64,000 bases of DNA, from NCBI GenBank assembly GCA_013398955.1, contig VWPU01012620.1:1-64000 (forward strand), given 5' to 3'. The first letter of the stretch is position 1. The number at the start of each line of letters is the position of its first letter. Position numbers and translations under genes: made by a program. Shown piece by piece: positions 25,187 through 35,970 of this stretch. Source of the stretch: Callaeas wilsoni. Lineage: Eukaryota > Chordata > Aves > Passeriformes > Callaeidae. Under the pieces are notes generated by a model, which saw only the letters and a program-made list of their open reading frames with translations, was not told the origin of the DNA and made no database searches.

Positions 25187-25719
25187 GACAGGAGATAGGG
25201 AATTAGTCAACCCTGTTAATGCTTTACCTGGCAGTGAGGAGGAACTGTGGATGGCCATGCCTGCTTTCCTCTTGGCCATGCAAAGGCCACCAGTGCTTTG
25301 GTTTGTTATGGAGATTGCTGTCAGCCCTTGTAACCCCCTGGGACTTCACTTTTGGAAAGCAGCAGGTACAGTTTGGCAAAGTTGCCCTGTGTCAGAAAAA
25401 TCCAATGTGTAGAAAGACTCTTTGTGCTATTCGGTTTGGATTGTCGAGAAAGGAGGGGAGAGTAGAAAGAGGTTTGATAGAATATTATCTCCACAATTTT
25501 CTTCTGTACTTCCGTTTATTTCTTTTGGACCTGAAACGGTGAGAATAAATTGCCACTAAACTCACGAAAAATAATTATACAAGCAAGGCAAAGGCTATTG
25601 TTCTTTATGATCACTTGCATTGGGTTGCAGCACCTAAAGTTATGCAAGTCATCATAAAGAACAACAGTTTTTGCCTTGCTTGTATAATTATTTTTTGTGA
25701 GTTTAGCGGCAATTTGTAG
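25187..25719 (+). repeat. 533-bp tandem duplication, copy 1 with foldback
   Basis: Copy 1 begins GACAGGAGATAGGGAATTAG and the same words recur at 25720, a period of 533. Its first 463 bases are shared with copy 2. Its last 70 bases are the right arm of a long inverted repeat and are missing from copy 2. A 107-codon open frame at 25219-25542 is repeated exactly at 25752-26075, but has no known domain and follows simply from the duplication. Confidence 0.95.
25547..25715. repeat. Long inverted repeat (73-bp arms, 23-bp loop)
   Basis: Left arm 25547-25619 (AAATTGCCACTAAACTCACG ... TGATCACTTGCA) pairs with right arm 25643-25715 (TGCAAGTCATCATAAAGAAC ... TTAGCGGCAATTT), with only a handful of mismatches by eye and no obvious indel. 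The loop is TTGGGTTGCAGCACCTAAAG plus three bases. No target-site duplication flanks it, which argues against a transposed foldback element. It sits exactly at the junction of the two 533-bp copies. Confidence 0.93.
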
Positions 25720-26183
25720 GACAGGAGATAGGGAATTAGTCAACCCTGTTAATGCTTTACCTGGCAGTGAGGAGGAACTGTGGATGGCCATGCCTGCTTT
25801 CCTCTTGGCCATGCAAAGGCCACCAGTGCTTTGGTTTGTTATGGAGATTGCTGTCAGCCCTTGTAACCCCCTGGGACTTCACTTTTGGAAAGCAGCAGGT
25901 ACAGTTTGGCAAAGTTGCCCTGTGTCAGAAAAATCCAATGTGTAGAAAGACTCTTTGTGCTATTCGGTTTGGATTGTCGAGAAAGGAGGGGAGAGTAGAA
26001 AGAGGTTTGATAGAATATTATCTCCACAATTTTCTTCTGTACTTCCGTTTATTTCTTTTGGACCTGAAACGGTGAGAATAAATTGCCACTAAACTCACGA
26101 AAAATAATTATACAAGCAAGGCAAAGACTGTTGTTCTTTATGATCACTTGCTTTGGGTTGCAGCACCTAAAGTTAAGCAAGTG
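25720..26183 (+). repeat. 533-bp tandem duplication, copy 2 (lacks the right arm)
   Basis: Copy 2 repeats copy 1 with no difference that I can see over about the first 400 bases. It then differs at a few positions in the hairpin-arm sequence (AAGACTGTTG against AAGGCTATTG; CTTTGGGT against CATTGGGT). It ends after the loop with AAGCAAGTG, which forms a short 9-bp palindrome with CACTTGCTT across the loop. Beyond 26183 the sequence is unique. Confidence 0.93.
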
Positions 26184-26559
26184 TAACACACGATACTTTT
26201 TAGAATGCAAGACCCCTTCTCGCAGTCTAGCAGGGAACAAATCCTGTCTTGAAACACTGGATTTTTGCAAGTATATACAACAGTCAGGAACGTAGGCAGA
26301 CCATTTGTTTTCAACTTGGGGCAAGTTGCCAGCTCATTTAGACCATCATCCACCACCATGATGTAGAACTCCACCTTTTTCCCCAGCAGCCTTGTCTAAT
26401 AGTCTGGGCAGTAACCTTTGCAGAAGGCCAACTGAACGCAGTGGTTTTTTCTAAAGCCCTTACAAAACTACCAGAACTTGGAGTCTCACGTAGTAATAGT
26501 TGTTGGTTGATGGTTTTGGGGAGGTTTTTTTGGTGTTTTCTTTTTTTTAAGGAAGTAAT
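26184..26559. other. Intron sequence between duplication and CR1 remnant
   Basis: No gene seen. The T-rich stretch at 26520-26560 leads into the CR1 remnant, and older element sequence may extend into this part without being recognisable. Confidence 0.4.
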
Positions 26560-26905
26560 TTCCTTCACAAAAGGGAAGTATTTTTTCATGCAAGACATAA
26601 TTAAACTGGAATTCATTGCCACAGGATGTTGTGGATGCCAGAAGTCGAGATAGGTTCAAAAAGCAATTAAACAAATTCATGGAAGCGAAGTTCATCGAGG
26701 GCAATTAAGCACAAAGATACGATCTCTGGCACAGGAAGTCTTAAGCCACAGCTTGCTGGAAGCTGGTAGGGGGGAAGCCTTATGGTATGCTTGCACCATT
26801 CCTACCCACCCGCCAAGTATTTGCTGCTAGTCCCTGTCTGGGGCAGGATATTGGGCTCCATGGACCTTTGGTCTGACCTGATCTGGCGGATATATTCATC
26901 TCTTG
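26560..26905 (+). mobile_element. Ancient CR1-type LINE 3' region, plus strand
   Basis: The words follow the order of an old amniote CR1 3' tail: GGAATTCATTGCCACAGGAT preceded by GGAAGTATTTTTTCATGCAA, then GTTGTGGATGCCAGAAGT, GGTTCAAAAAGCAATTAAAC, AATTCATGGA, and finally GATATTGGGCTCCATGGACC with TTTGGTCTGACC. This last block is the strongly conserved 'tactgggctagatggacctttggtctgacc' end. The copy is well diverged and non-coding. Its end matches, in opposite orientation, the element starting near 33646. Confidence 0.8.
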
Positions 26906-27599
26906 TGCTTTAGCCAAGATGTGAGGCATCCCAGTTTTGCTAAGGAAATGCTAACAGCATGTAGAGATGTGAGTGATCCTTCGGAGTCCCTTTCCTGTGT
27001 CTTTTTTTGCCAGCAGAAAGCAGAATCAAGACCAGGTCTTCTGGTGGCGCAGAGAGCAGGGTTCACAAGCGAGGGAGGGGGGCAGTGGGGAAGGAAATGA
27101 AACCAGGCTGCTCCACCACTGTCCTGCTGGCACATGACGTGGTCTGCAGAGCTCACGGTGTGGTGTTCGTGGATGAGCTCCAGACACTTCATGTGCTTCC
27201 AGAAAATTTGTCTGTGTGAGTCCTGTCTTCTAATAACCTGCCCTCATCAGCCAACTCCTTTCTCTGGTATGCCCAAAACACGGGGCCTTTGAAAATGGAC
27301 TTAAAATGAGACTTCATGCTGATTAATAGCATGTAAATACATAGAGTAATTCTTCAGATGGATGTTAACTTGACTTTTAGCCTTTTCTTTAATTTTATGC
27401 TTCCTGCTTTGCTTGAGAAATTTACGTGAAGCACTGCTAATATGACGTTGTATTAAGTGGTGTCATTCAACGTAGATAACACATGATTATAATTTAGTTA
27501 TTAGAAAACACCTGATTTATCTCAATTGTGCCTCTTAATTTATACTGGGAACCATAAAAGCAATAATCAAACCCTCTCAGGTCCTCCCTCCCTCCTCCC
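26906..27599. other. Intron sequence; AT-rich conserved-element candidate
   Basis: No gene seen. The AT-rich half (27290-27530) carries GATTAATAGCATGTAAATAC and several TTAGTTATTAG-like words and could be a regulatory or conserved segment. This is inference from composition only. Confidence 0.3.
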
Positions 27600-28470
27600 C
27601 CTGGGCAAGCCTGTAACTAACCTGTGCTGTGAGAGGATATTTATCAGGGTGCCACAGGGACCAGAAGTAGTTTCTGTCTCCAATTCACTGACGATTCAGA
27701 GAAAGAAGTAGGCAGTGTATTAATTCACTGATGTAAAAAAATGCTAAAGGAGTACTACTTAAAAGTACAAGAGCCTAGAGAGGGATTAAAAGTATGGATA
27801 AAGAAATTCAAGTTGGAAAGTTTATGCTATCTCGTGTGGACATAAATAATATGAACCAGAGCTAGCTGATGGGATCAGTCTGGATATGAGAACAAGTGTG
27901 CAACGTCTTGTGACTTTCAGCCAAAACCAGTATTTCATATTCGCTTGAACCTTCAGTTCTTGAAGATACTCTGAGAACGTGATCCAAGTGTATTCCCACT
28001 TCAGAGAACCAAATTGCACCCAGTAGTTATTTTAATTTAAAAACCATTGTGAATCCAATGGGTCATGTTTGTGTTGTTTTACAGAGTAAAGCAGACCACT
28101 GAATCAAGAGAGGTTGTAAAAGTGTGGTGTTTTTGTTCTTAAATGTAGTCCCTGCCCTTTTGTGTAGCTTTGTTTCTGAGTATCCTGGTACAACAAAAAT
28201 GTATAAAATTATGGGGAAGTCACAGAGTATCAACCAGAATAACAGCATGAGAAGGATCCTATTGCAAAGAAATATTGAAAGGCCTGAATATCCTGGATAC
28301 TTACCTGCATCTGTAGGACAGAGACACCAAGAGAGACAAGGGATGATTGAAACAATAGGAGAAAGGAGAACAAAAACTATTCTGAGCACAAAGAAGTGTT
28401 CCTAAGCAGGAATAGGAAGTTCTGCTCTTGAAACACTTAAACTAGACAAATTCATTGTGTCTGGCAGAAA
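27600..28470 (+). mobile_element. Degenerate CR1-type LINE, RT to 3' part, plus strand
   Basis: ATCAGGGTGCCACAGGGACC at 27643-27662 is the nucleotide form of the reverse-transcriptase motif SGVPQGP with one base lost. Further on, ATGTATAAAATTATGGGGAA (about 28199), AAGAGAGACAAGGGATGATT and CACTTAAACTAGACAAATTC follow the order of the CR1 region downstream of the RT. The copy is full of stops and indels. Boundaries are approximate, and the middle part (27720-28180) is only weakly recognisable. Confidence 0.5.
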
Positions 28471-30054
28471 ATAGCCTCTAAGTAGTCCTGGGTTAGAAAC
28501 AGAGTTTTGTCTGCCTTTTGTGTCTCTGAATTTTATCCCCAACAAAGTGGATTGGAAAGCAGGGGATGGTTAGTGTCATGAATCACTTGTGGGTTCATCT
28601 CAGTGGCCAACACTGGGATCATTTGAAAAAGTAGGAGAATAGGGACACTTCAGATGTGTATTCTTTTGGCAGATGGGGCTAGGTGCTGAACGAGTGACTC
28701 GGGATTTATTGGAAAGTCTAAGAAGGAATTAGATGGCACACATACAATGGTTCTGCTGAGCACGTCAGTGCTCTGGAATCCAGCCAGCTGCGCTCAGAGG
28801 TCAGATTTTGATGGAGATGTTTTGCCTCACCAACAGGGAGAAAAGGTTGGCATCTCATTAAATGCTGGGTTTTTTACCCCGGTGGTGGATGGCCATCAGG
28901 TTGGTAATCTCACACCCACCTTTCTCTTTGCCCAAAGTGTTGTGATGTGGGCCATGGAACGTGACCTCCAGGGCAGATGAGCAGCCCTCCTCCCCTTGAA
29001 CATCACAACAATGTCCTCTCCAGATTTCGTCTGTGCGCGTTGCTATTCAGCAGCAGCTGTTCTGCTTTCCTGTCCCCACCCTAATCTGAATGGATAGGAA
29101 GGTGTTGGGAAGACCTGCAAAAAAAGTCTCCCATTTGGTTTGGATGGAAGTGTTGGTGATAGTAACTGCAGAGTTGATATTGGCTCCTACCACTTTTTAC
29201 AGAAGACTGAATGTTTTAACGATGAAAAGCTCTGTTTCTCAGCATTTTTTTTCCTGCTGTTCTTGTGGTGACTTAAGGCATCTTTTCCTTGAATGCAACT
29301 CACACAATGAAGTTCAAATCACATCTTCCCGGTTTCCTTCCTCTTTCATTTTGAGCTACTTTCATGTACAAACCATCCACCTCCTCACAGTGAACACTCA
29401 GAGCAGGTTCTGGATGAAGCCACTGAGGCCACTTGTTCTCATTTCTAGTCCCAAGTCATGCCTAATATTAGATACCTTGGAAGAAAGAGCAAAATTCTGC
29501 AAAGACAAGTGGGAAAACTGCAGATTTCTCTTGACTCCAGTTGCTGACACTGTTGATGTTTTGTGGTTTTTAATCTTATTAGTATTATTGCTTCAATAAA
29601 TACCTTGCAGAGAAGAGTTCTTTGGGTTACTTTTGTAAGTGTGGGTGCAGCAATATTTTCTTTCATCACTTCTAAATCTATTGTCTTTTATTTAGTTGGA
29701 CAACTCCTTGCTCCTGTCCTATTGGGAGAAAAAGAGGGTGGGAATGTAGAGTAAGTGCATCCAGATGGCTTTCTCTGCCTGTTTTATGTTATCATGTGCT
29801 TGGATTGTTCCACCTCTTACTTACCGCCCCTTGAACGTAGCCCAGAAATTTGAAAATCGTTAGAGTTCCTATTCAGCAGACTTTTTAATGGACTGTAGGC
29901 CATCCAAAGTCATGCTAACAAGGGTTCAATGAGTCTTGAGTTTTGTAATGCGTGTGTTTTGTAACTGGGTTCTTAGATGAGCGTCTTTCTGGGGCTGTAA
30001 ATTTATGTCAGTTCTTTCTGGACTTCTAAGTTTCTGAGGTTTTGTTTTGTTACA
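28471..30054. other. Intron sequence, no gene seen
   Basis: Unique AT-rich sequence. The open frame of 169 codons at 29090-29599 has no domain features, no conserved motif that I recognise and ordinary base composition, and is taken as chance. Confidence 0.45.
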
Positions 30055-30960
30055 AAGGCGAACGGGCTGAACGCAATGTTCGAGGGAGAAACTGTGTTTT
30101 CCATCTTATTCTTTATCTCTCTCTAATACAAAGCTCCACATCTGGTTTGTGGTTTTGACGATGACTGGAAACTAAGCAGATGTTTTCCCTGTGCCGTCCA
30201 CAAGGCCACTTAGATCTTTCTCCAAATGGTTACAATTAATGTGAAACCCATCCGTGTCTACAATTAGTTCAAACTCTCCTTGCCAATTTGCATAACCTTG
30301 CACTTGTGTGCAGTAACATTTATTTGCTGTAACTTGGGCGGATCCTTCAGATTCATACTATTAGTTCTTGCTGGTTTTATTTAATTTATAGAGCAGTATC
30401 ATCAACATTTTTTCCCCCTATTTCACGTTGTATATGCCCCTTTCCAGATCATTTAATATATTAAATGTTGATCATAGTATCCACCCCTGGGACTTCCCCC
30501 ATTAACCCTCTTGAAAACTGGCCATTTATTCATGCTGTTCGTTTTTCCTAAATTAGCTTTAATCTATTGACAGATGTTTACCTCTCACCCCATGACTAGT
30601 TTCCCTAATAGACTGTGGTGATTAATATTACCAAAGGCTGTTTGAAAATTCAAATTAATTATAGCTACCAATTTTTCTTTAACCACTGTCTTGGCACTCC
30701 TTATAGAAAATACGGATGTGCCCATTTTTCTTATGGAAATACCATGCTAATCTAGGCCTGCTGTATGGCATTAATCTAACTTTCATAACTACCCAGTTGA
30801 GCCATTTTACCAGGTACTAAAGTAAGGTTTACAAGTGTCTGTAATTCCCAAGTTCACTGTTGCTTTTTATACACAAATCCACGGTATCACCTGCCCTGCA
30901 GCTTTGCCACTTCCTATTTAATTTTAATGATCAAGCTGCCAGCAAAATGTGTAATGTGCC
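30055..30960 (-). mobile_element. Ancient CR1-type LINE, reverse-transcriptase part, minus strand
   Basis: Read on the minus strand, four RT landmarks appear in the expected order: a (L)(D/E)FSK(A)FD-like block at 30656-30630 (AATTTGAATTTTCAAACAGC), SGVPQG at 30500-30481 (degraded to GEVPG), the catalytic YADDT box at 30412-30391 (here VDDTA) and KCKVMQIGK at 30305-30278. Spacing of these blocks fits a CR1 RT, though stops and indels break the frame throughout. Old, inactive copy; edges are approximate. Confidence 0.7.
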
Positions 30961-33639
30961 GCTTAGCTCTTAACATTGTTTGAAACTCGGGCGAGCGCTA
31001 CCTGGGCCAGTTTGTTTCCAATTTAAATTAATTTTATGTGACTCCAGGCATCAGTGGCAGGCTGCCCTGGGTTTTTACAGCGCCTGCTCTTGAACTGCTC
31101 GTTACCGGCGCCCGCCAAGGGCCCCTGCAGGGTTCTGCTCTCAATGCCTTCCCATACTCCTCCTATACCTCTTCCATACCTCTTCCATACCAACCTGCTT
31201 GGTGTAGCCAGCCCAGCCTCTCGCTCTGGAGATGTCCTTTGAAAAGGTCTTCCAAGCATCTTGACAGCCCCTTACCCTCAAACTTCTGGGAAGCTTAACC
31301 AGGTCTGTTAAAACCGGACATTTTAACTTTTTAATTCAAGCGAGCAAGCAATAGAGCATCATTTGAGCATAATTTTAATGATTTTTGCTTTTTACGGTAG
31401 TTAAAGTTGGGTTATTTCTGGATCTTGCTGCGACCTGGAGGTTTACAGCCAAATTAAGTCTTTACATTTAAGTCAATATTTTCTTCTGTACGTGTCTGAG
31501 CAATTTATGGCTTTAACGTACATTTGCTTGAATTTGTTTTAATGTTTTAAGTAACAATGTCATAATTGTTTCTTCCTGTTTGCAGAAGGAAGTATTTGCT
31601 TTTGACCTGTATTAAAGTGCTTTTGGTTAAAAAATGGAGTGAAAAAATACACTGAAACCTTTTTAAAATTGGCTTGATGATGAAATTTAGTATTCCATTG
31701 TGTTAAATGAGATGCTTAGCACCTAAACCTGATTTACTGCAGTTAGCCAGCTGTTCTGGTTTGTTTCCAATCTTTAGGTTCTCCGTGGCCCATCTCAGCA
31801 TCTCGCACTCCCCTGAGCACTCAGGCCTGTGATCAGGTTGTAGGTAGGTGCTTGGCAGCAACCAGGGACACTGTGAGATGGGCAGAGAAAGGCTGATCCA
31901 CTGCAAAATAACACAGCAAACAAAACTCAGCCGGGTAATCAGTTTTAGGATAAAAAACCCTAAAACCTCCTCGTAGCCTGGTCATCGGTGGCACCCAGAG
32001 CTGTGAGGAAGCACGGGGGTCATGCAGGTAGAGGAGCTGGGCAATGTTGCTATAAAGTTACCCCCGAAATTTCATCCAGAGTGACGGGAATAAACAGAAA
32101 TGAAGCGCATACTCCTCGTCGCTCGCAGATGGGCTCCACACATGTCAAGGCTCAATTTATCCTATCAGTAAGGTCTATTCTGGGCTCTTCTGTGTTTTCT
32201 GCCAGTTCAGTCTGGGAGTTGTTTTACACCTCTTGGCAAATATTTGGTTTGGGAGTTTCTAAGTATAATTTAAGTGATTGATTAAAAGTCAGGGAAACCT
32301 CCAGCTCTTACTGGTTAGAGTAATTTCAAATTTACCATGAGATAAGTTTTAAAGGTATTACTGTATATTAAACGTTTAAGAGTAAAGCAGTGGATCCAAA
32401 CAGCCTGTACTGCTGTTCTTGAAGACTTTGTGCTGGTGCTGGTATTCCAAGTTTATATCTCCTGTTTATATCTGCTTTAGTGATACAGTTAATATTCAAA
32501 TGATTAAAGGTTTGTATTCCTGAGAGCGGGTGGGGGAAAAGTCAGTAGAAAGCATCGAAAACATTACACTAAGCACTGTTTCTTTATTTCTGAGTACTCA
32601 AGTGCATCTTGGATGTAGACAGACATTGTACCAAATTATCCCATTTATCTCCCCTCCTGTTAGTGTTAGTGTCAGGCTGATTCCTTCCTATAGTTTGCAG
32701 CATTGTCCTTCAGCAGCATTGCAAACTTGCCAGCTCCTTCAGCACTCTTCCTGCATCTTCTATTTTGACTGGCTTTGGAACCTGTTCCCTTCACACCTTC
32801 TTGGGTTTAACTCCCCTGAGCTGATTTCCTGCGATGGAATTCTTTCCCCCGTCCCTGCCGCCGTGGTTTCACCCCACGCTGCGACTGGTCCCGGCAGCCC
32901 GTGAGACGTGGTCCTTGGCGCGGGAGTGATGGGTGTTTGCTGCCCTAACTGCGCTTCCTCAGGCCCCACACTGCATCTCGGATGTTTAAAGAATTCAGCC
33001 TCGCGGCTTCCCTGTGCGTTAAGGAGATGTTCCCTCGGTTTCATGGAACAACGAAGTGAAATGCCCGGCATGGTGAAGGAAGTCCGTGGCGCGGCTGGGG
33101 GATGAACTCTGATCTCCACGTGCCTGTCCGGTGCCTTGATTACGTGATCATCTCCACTGCCTCGTCTCACATTCATCTGCTGAAGTTGAACGAGCGTGTC
33201 AAACTGCATTTTTCATCTCTTTTCTCTCGACCCTGCTTATAGCTTGGGGCACTGGAGGAGAGTGGAGTTTTTACATGTCAGGAGTCTTCTTCAATACTGT
33301 TCTTTTATCCCCGCTTTTTTTGCCTCCCTTCTTACATCTCAAGTTGTGTGAAATCAAGTCTCTGTTCCCTTCTACATCTGAAATGCAGTGTTCTGTATTC
33401 ATGCACGTACTTGCCATCAAAAGTTTAATCTCTGTCCTCCGTTTTAATGCTGTAACAAGATTTTATTATTTTTTTTAGGACCCTCACATTTTCCTTCCTC
33501 TATGACATTCAACTCTAGGCAACCAGTATTTTCTGCATTTGGCATCTAAGTCACGTTCTCTCCTGGTCAAATTTTAGTATCCCCAGCCTGATTCAGCGTG
33601 GAATACAAACCCTTTTTCTGCCTTGTACACAGAAATGGA
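30961..33639. other. Intron sequence, no gene seen
   Basis: Unique intron. The stretch 31300-31700 is AT-rich with slow-evolving appearance (ATTTTAATGATTTTTGCTTT, AGCAATTTATGGCTTTAACG) and is a candidate conserved non-coding segment. Around 31147-31192 there is an imprecise CTCTTCCATAC doublet. No exon recognised. Confidence 0.45.
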
Positions 33640-34400
33640 TGTACAGGGTTAGATCAAAGGTCCCCCCAGCCCAGCATCCTGTCTCTTGTTGTACAGCGGA
33701 TACCCAGCGAAGAGTGTCAGTTCAGGGCAATCGAGCAATGATACTTCCCTAGGCTGTGCTACCAGTCTCTGGCTCCTTTGCAGCTCAAAAACTTCATTTT
33801 GTACTTAACAGCTGTTGATAGATTTTTTTTCCCCCCCCTTCTGTTAACTTGCCTTTCTTCTGTGAACCCATGTACTCTTATAGCATCCATAATATTCCGT
33901 GGCCAAGAGACAGAAGAATTACTGCTTGTGCAAGGAAGTGTCTCCTTTCTGTTGTTTCTGTCCTGATAATTTAATTTGCTGACTGTCCATTCTTTTTTCG
34001 GAAGGGACTACAAGCACTCATTCATTCTCCATGCCATTTCTGGCTTTTTATTGTTTTACATAATTGTTTTTCCTGCGGAAGCTGTTTCATGCATTTAATC
34101 ACTGTTGTTGTCCTCCTCCAGCTTTTCAGTTCTTCTGTGTCTTCTTTTTCCCCAAATGTGGGGTCCAGAACTGTGTAGTGCTCGTGGTGTAGATTCACTC
34201 TGCATTCACACAGAGATATATTGATGTTTTATGTTCCTTTCCTCAGCAAGCCTACTATTATTATTTCATTTTTGACAGCTTCCACTATATTGCTTCTACT
34301 TTCAGGGTTCTGCACACTGCTGCCCAAGCTGCATCTCTGCTTTTGGCACTCTTGCTTGTGATCTGGACCCTGACAGTTACTCTTGCTTCACCTGAATTTT
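33640..34400 (-). mobile_element. Ancient CR1-type LINE 3' region, minus strand
   Basis: GGGTTAGATCAAAGGTCC followed by AGCCCAGCATCCTGTCTC at 33646-33685 is the reverse complement of the same 3' end seen on the plus strand at 26860-26890. Further along, CCTGATAATTTAATTTGCTG, AATGTGGGGTCCAGAACTGT (34156-34175) and CTCAGCAAGCCTACTATTAT followed by TTTTTGACAGCTTCCAC keep the order of the old amniote CR1 3' part read in reverse. Diverged beyond any coding capacity; the upper boundary is approximate. Confidence 0.65.
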
Positions 34401-35832
34401 CCTTTTCCTATTTCTTCTCCCTTTTTATGCTCCTACCATGTCTGAAAGGGCTTTTTTCCTTCAGTGCTCCTACCCACCTTGATCTCTAAATTTCTGTCGA
34501 AGAGTCATACTACAAAGCCCTTCAAAAGCATCTGCTCTTTTTTTTCCCCTTATCTAGTCTACCAGCACTGTCAGGCAACTTTCTATTATGCTGGAAATAA
34601 AAAATGTCTCTAAGATGTGTGCCAAGCTCACAGAATGTAAATCCGCATATGTATAACCAATCCACTCTTCTTTTTTCTTCTTTCCTCTTCACCATCTGTC
34701 TTCTAATCTGGTTTCTGTGGGCATTAAGGTATAATTTTACACCAGTCCGGTTAATTCTGAGTTTAGTTCTAGTTTCTACTGTTCAGAAGTGTCTCATGCT
34801 AATAGAGCTTAATCTGCTCGCACCGTGCCCAGCATCTCAAGGAAAGCAGCTCTGATTTTAAGAAGCAGTCCAGGAAAGTCCGAGGCCTCCTCTGTTCCTG
34901 TCTGGGGACTTCTGGACAGAAATCACTCGCATGCTCCGTGTAACTTCTGCCTAATAAGCCCGACGTTCCTGTTCTGCGTGGGACCCGCCGCAGCACTGAT
35001 GTGCAGATGTGCAGCCCGTTTGTCTCCCAGACATGCTGGGTTGCACACAGACCGACTCTGATCAGCGAGCACGCACGTGTGAGGCTGGAGACGTACCAGG
35101 AGCACCATGTTTGCTGCTTGTGCTGAGCACTGGGTCGGCACGTAAGCATTTGTCCCGAGTTGTGTTGGATTAGTGGGGCTGGCTGGACCTGTACGAGAGG
35201 GATCTGCCATCAGGTGCAAGCCCTAATGTTGCCGTGAGCTTTATCCATGACCAAGATATTGGGGGGAACTCTGTTTTTATAACAGTGTAAAATGTTAAAA
35301 ACACAGTTGCAATATCAACATTGCAGATGATTAAGTTACCCTGATTCCCTCTCTGAATCTCTAAATTCCCTGATTCCTGAGGCCCTAAGGAGTGTGGAGC
35401 CTCTTCCAGAAAGGCACTGTTACAGGCTCTGAGCATCTGAAAAGTTGGATGTCGTGTCCAGTTGCTCCCATAGGGACATTGGACCTTGATCTGTGACAGG
35501 GATATCCATCACCCTGTGGCTGCAGTGATCAAGGAACAGTGTCCTCCTTCCCTTCTCCTCCACAGCCACAGAGTTCAGATGCAGTGTGGATTTGAAGGCC
35601 AGCAGCATTTCAGGTCCCCTGGTTGTGGAGATGCTGAGGGATAACTCTGTCCTTTAGGCTGCACCACTACATTTACACGTAAAGATGTGATTCACAGAAA
35701 AGCCCAGATCTCTAATGTATAGCTCCACACCACATAATAGTGGGTTGGCAGAAATCTGTAAGCTGAGTATTACGTTCAATTAAACTAAATTAGAAACTGA
35801 TTAATTCTGCAATGGCCAGAAGTCTAGCCCAG
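34401..35832. other. Intron sequence, no gene seen
   Basis: Unique sequence; the first few hundred bases (to about 34800) are pyrimidine-rich and may contain further unrecognisable CR1 sequence. No exon. Confidence 0.4.
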
Positions 35833-35970
35833 GAGTCGTGGTGCTCAGTTTTAGTGCTCTGCATTCGGCTTCCTGTGTGATCTTGGGCAAATCACTTAGC
35901 TTGTCTGTGTGAGAAGCCCACATGGGTGTCGTGAGTTTAAATGCCATAAGGATGCACAAAGTCTCCTTGT
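35833..35970 (+). mobile_element. MIR SINE remnant, plus strand
   Basis: The core CCTGTGTGATCTTGGGCAAA followed by TCACTTAGCTTGTCTGTG is a clear match to the MIR core 'ctgtgtgaccttgggcaagtcacttaacctctctgtg', then GTCGTGAGTTTAAATG corresponds to 'gttgtgaggattaaatg'. The 5' part (GTCGTGGTGCTCAGTTTTAG) is weaker. MIR-type elements predate the split of amniotes, so a copy here is an ancient fossil. Confidence 0.75.

Noticed and set aside
25547..25715. Foldback as a DNA transposon or MITE
   Set aside because: No target-site duplication, one copy only, and the right arm ends at a duplication junction, which fits template switching better.
25219..26075. A repeated identical 107-codon open frame
   Set aside because: Identity follows from the recent 533-bp duplication; no recognisable domain or splice context.
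29090..29599. 169-codon open frame
   Set aside because: No domain, no membrane or signal pattern beyond chance, no promoter or splice evidence.
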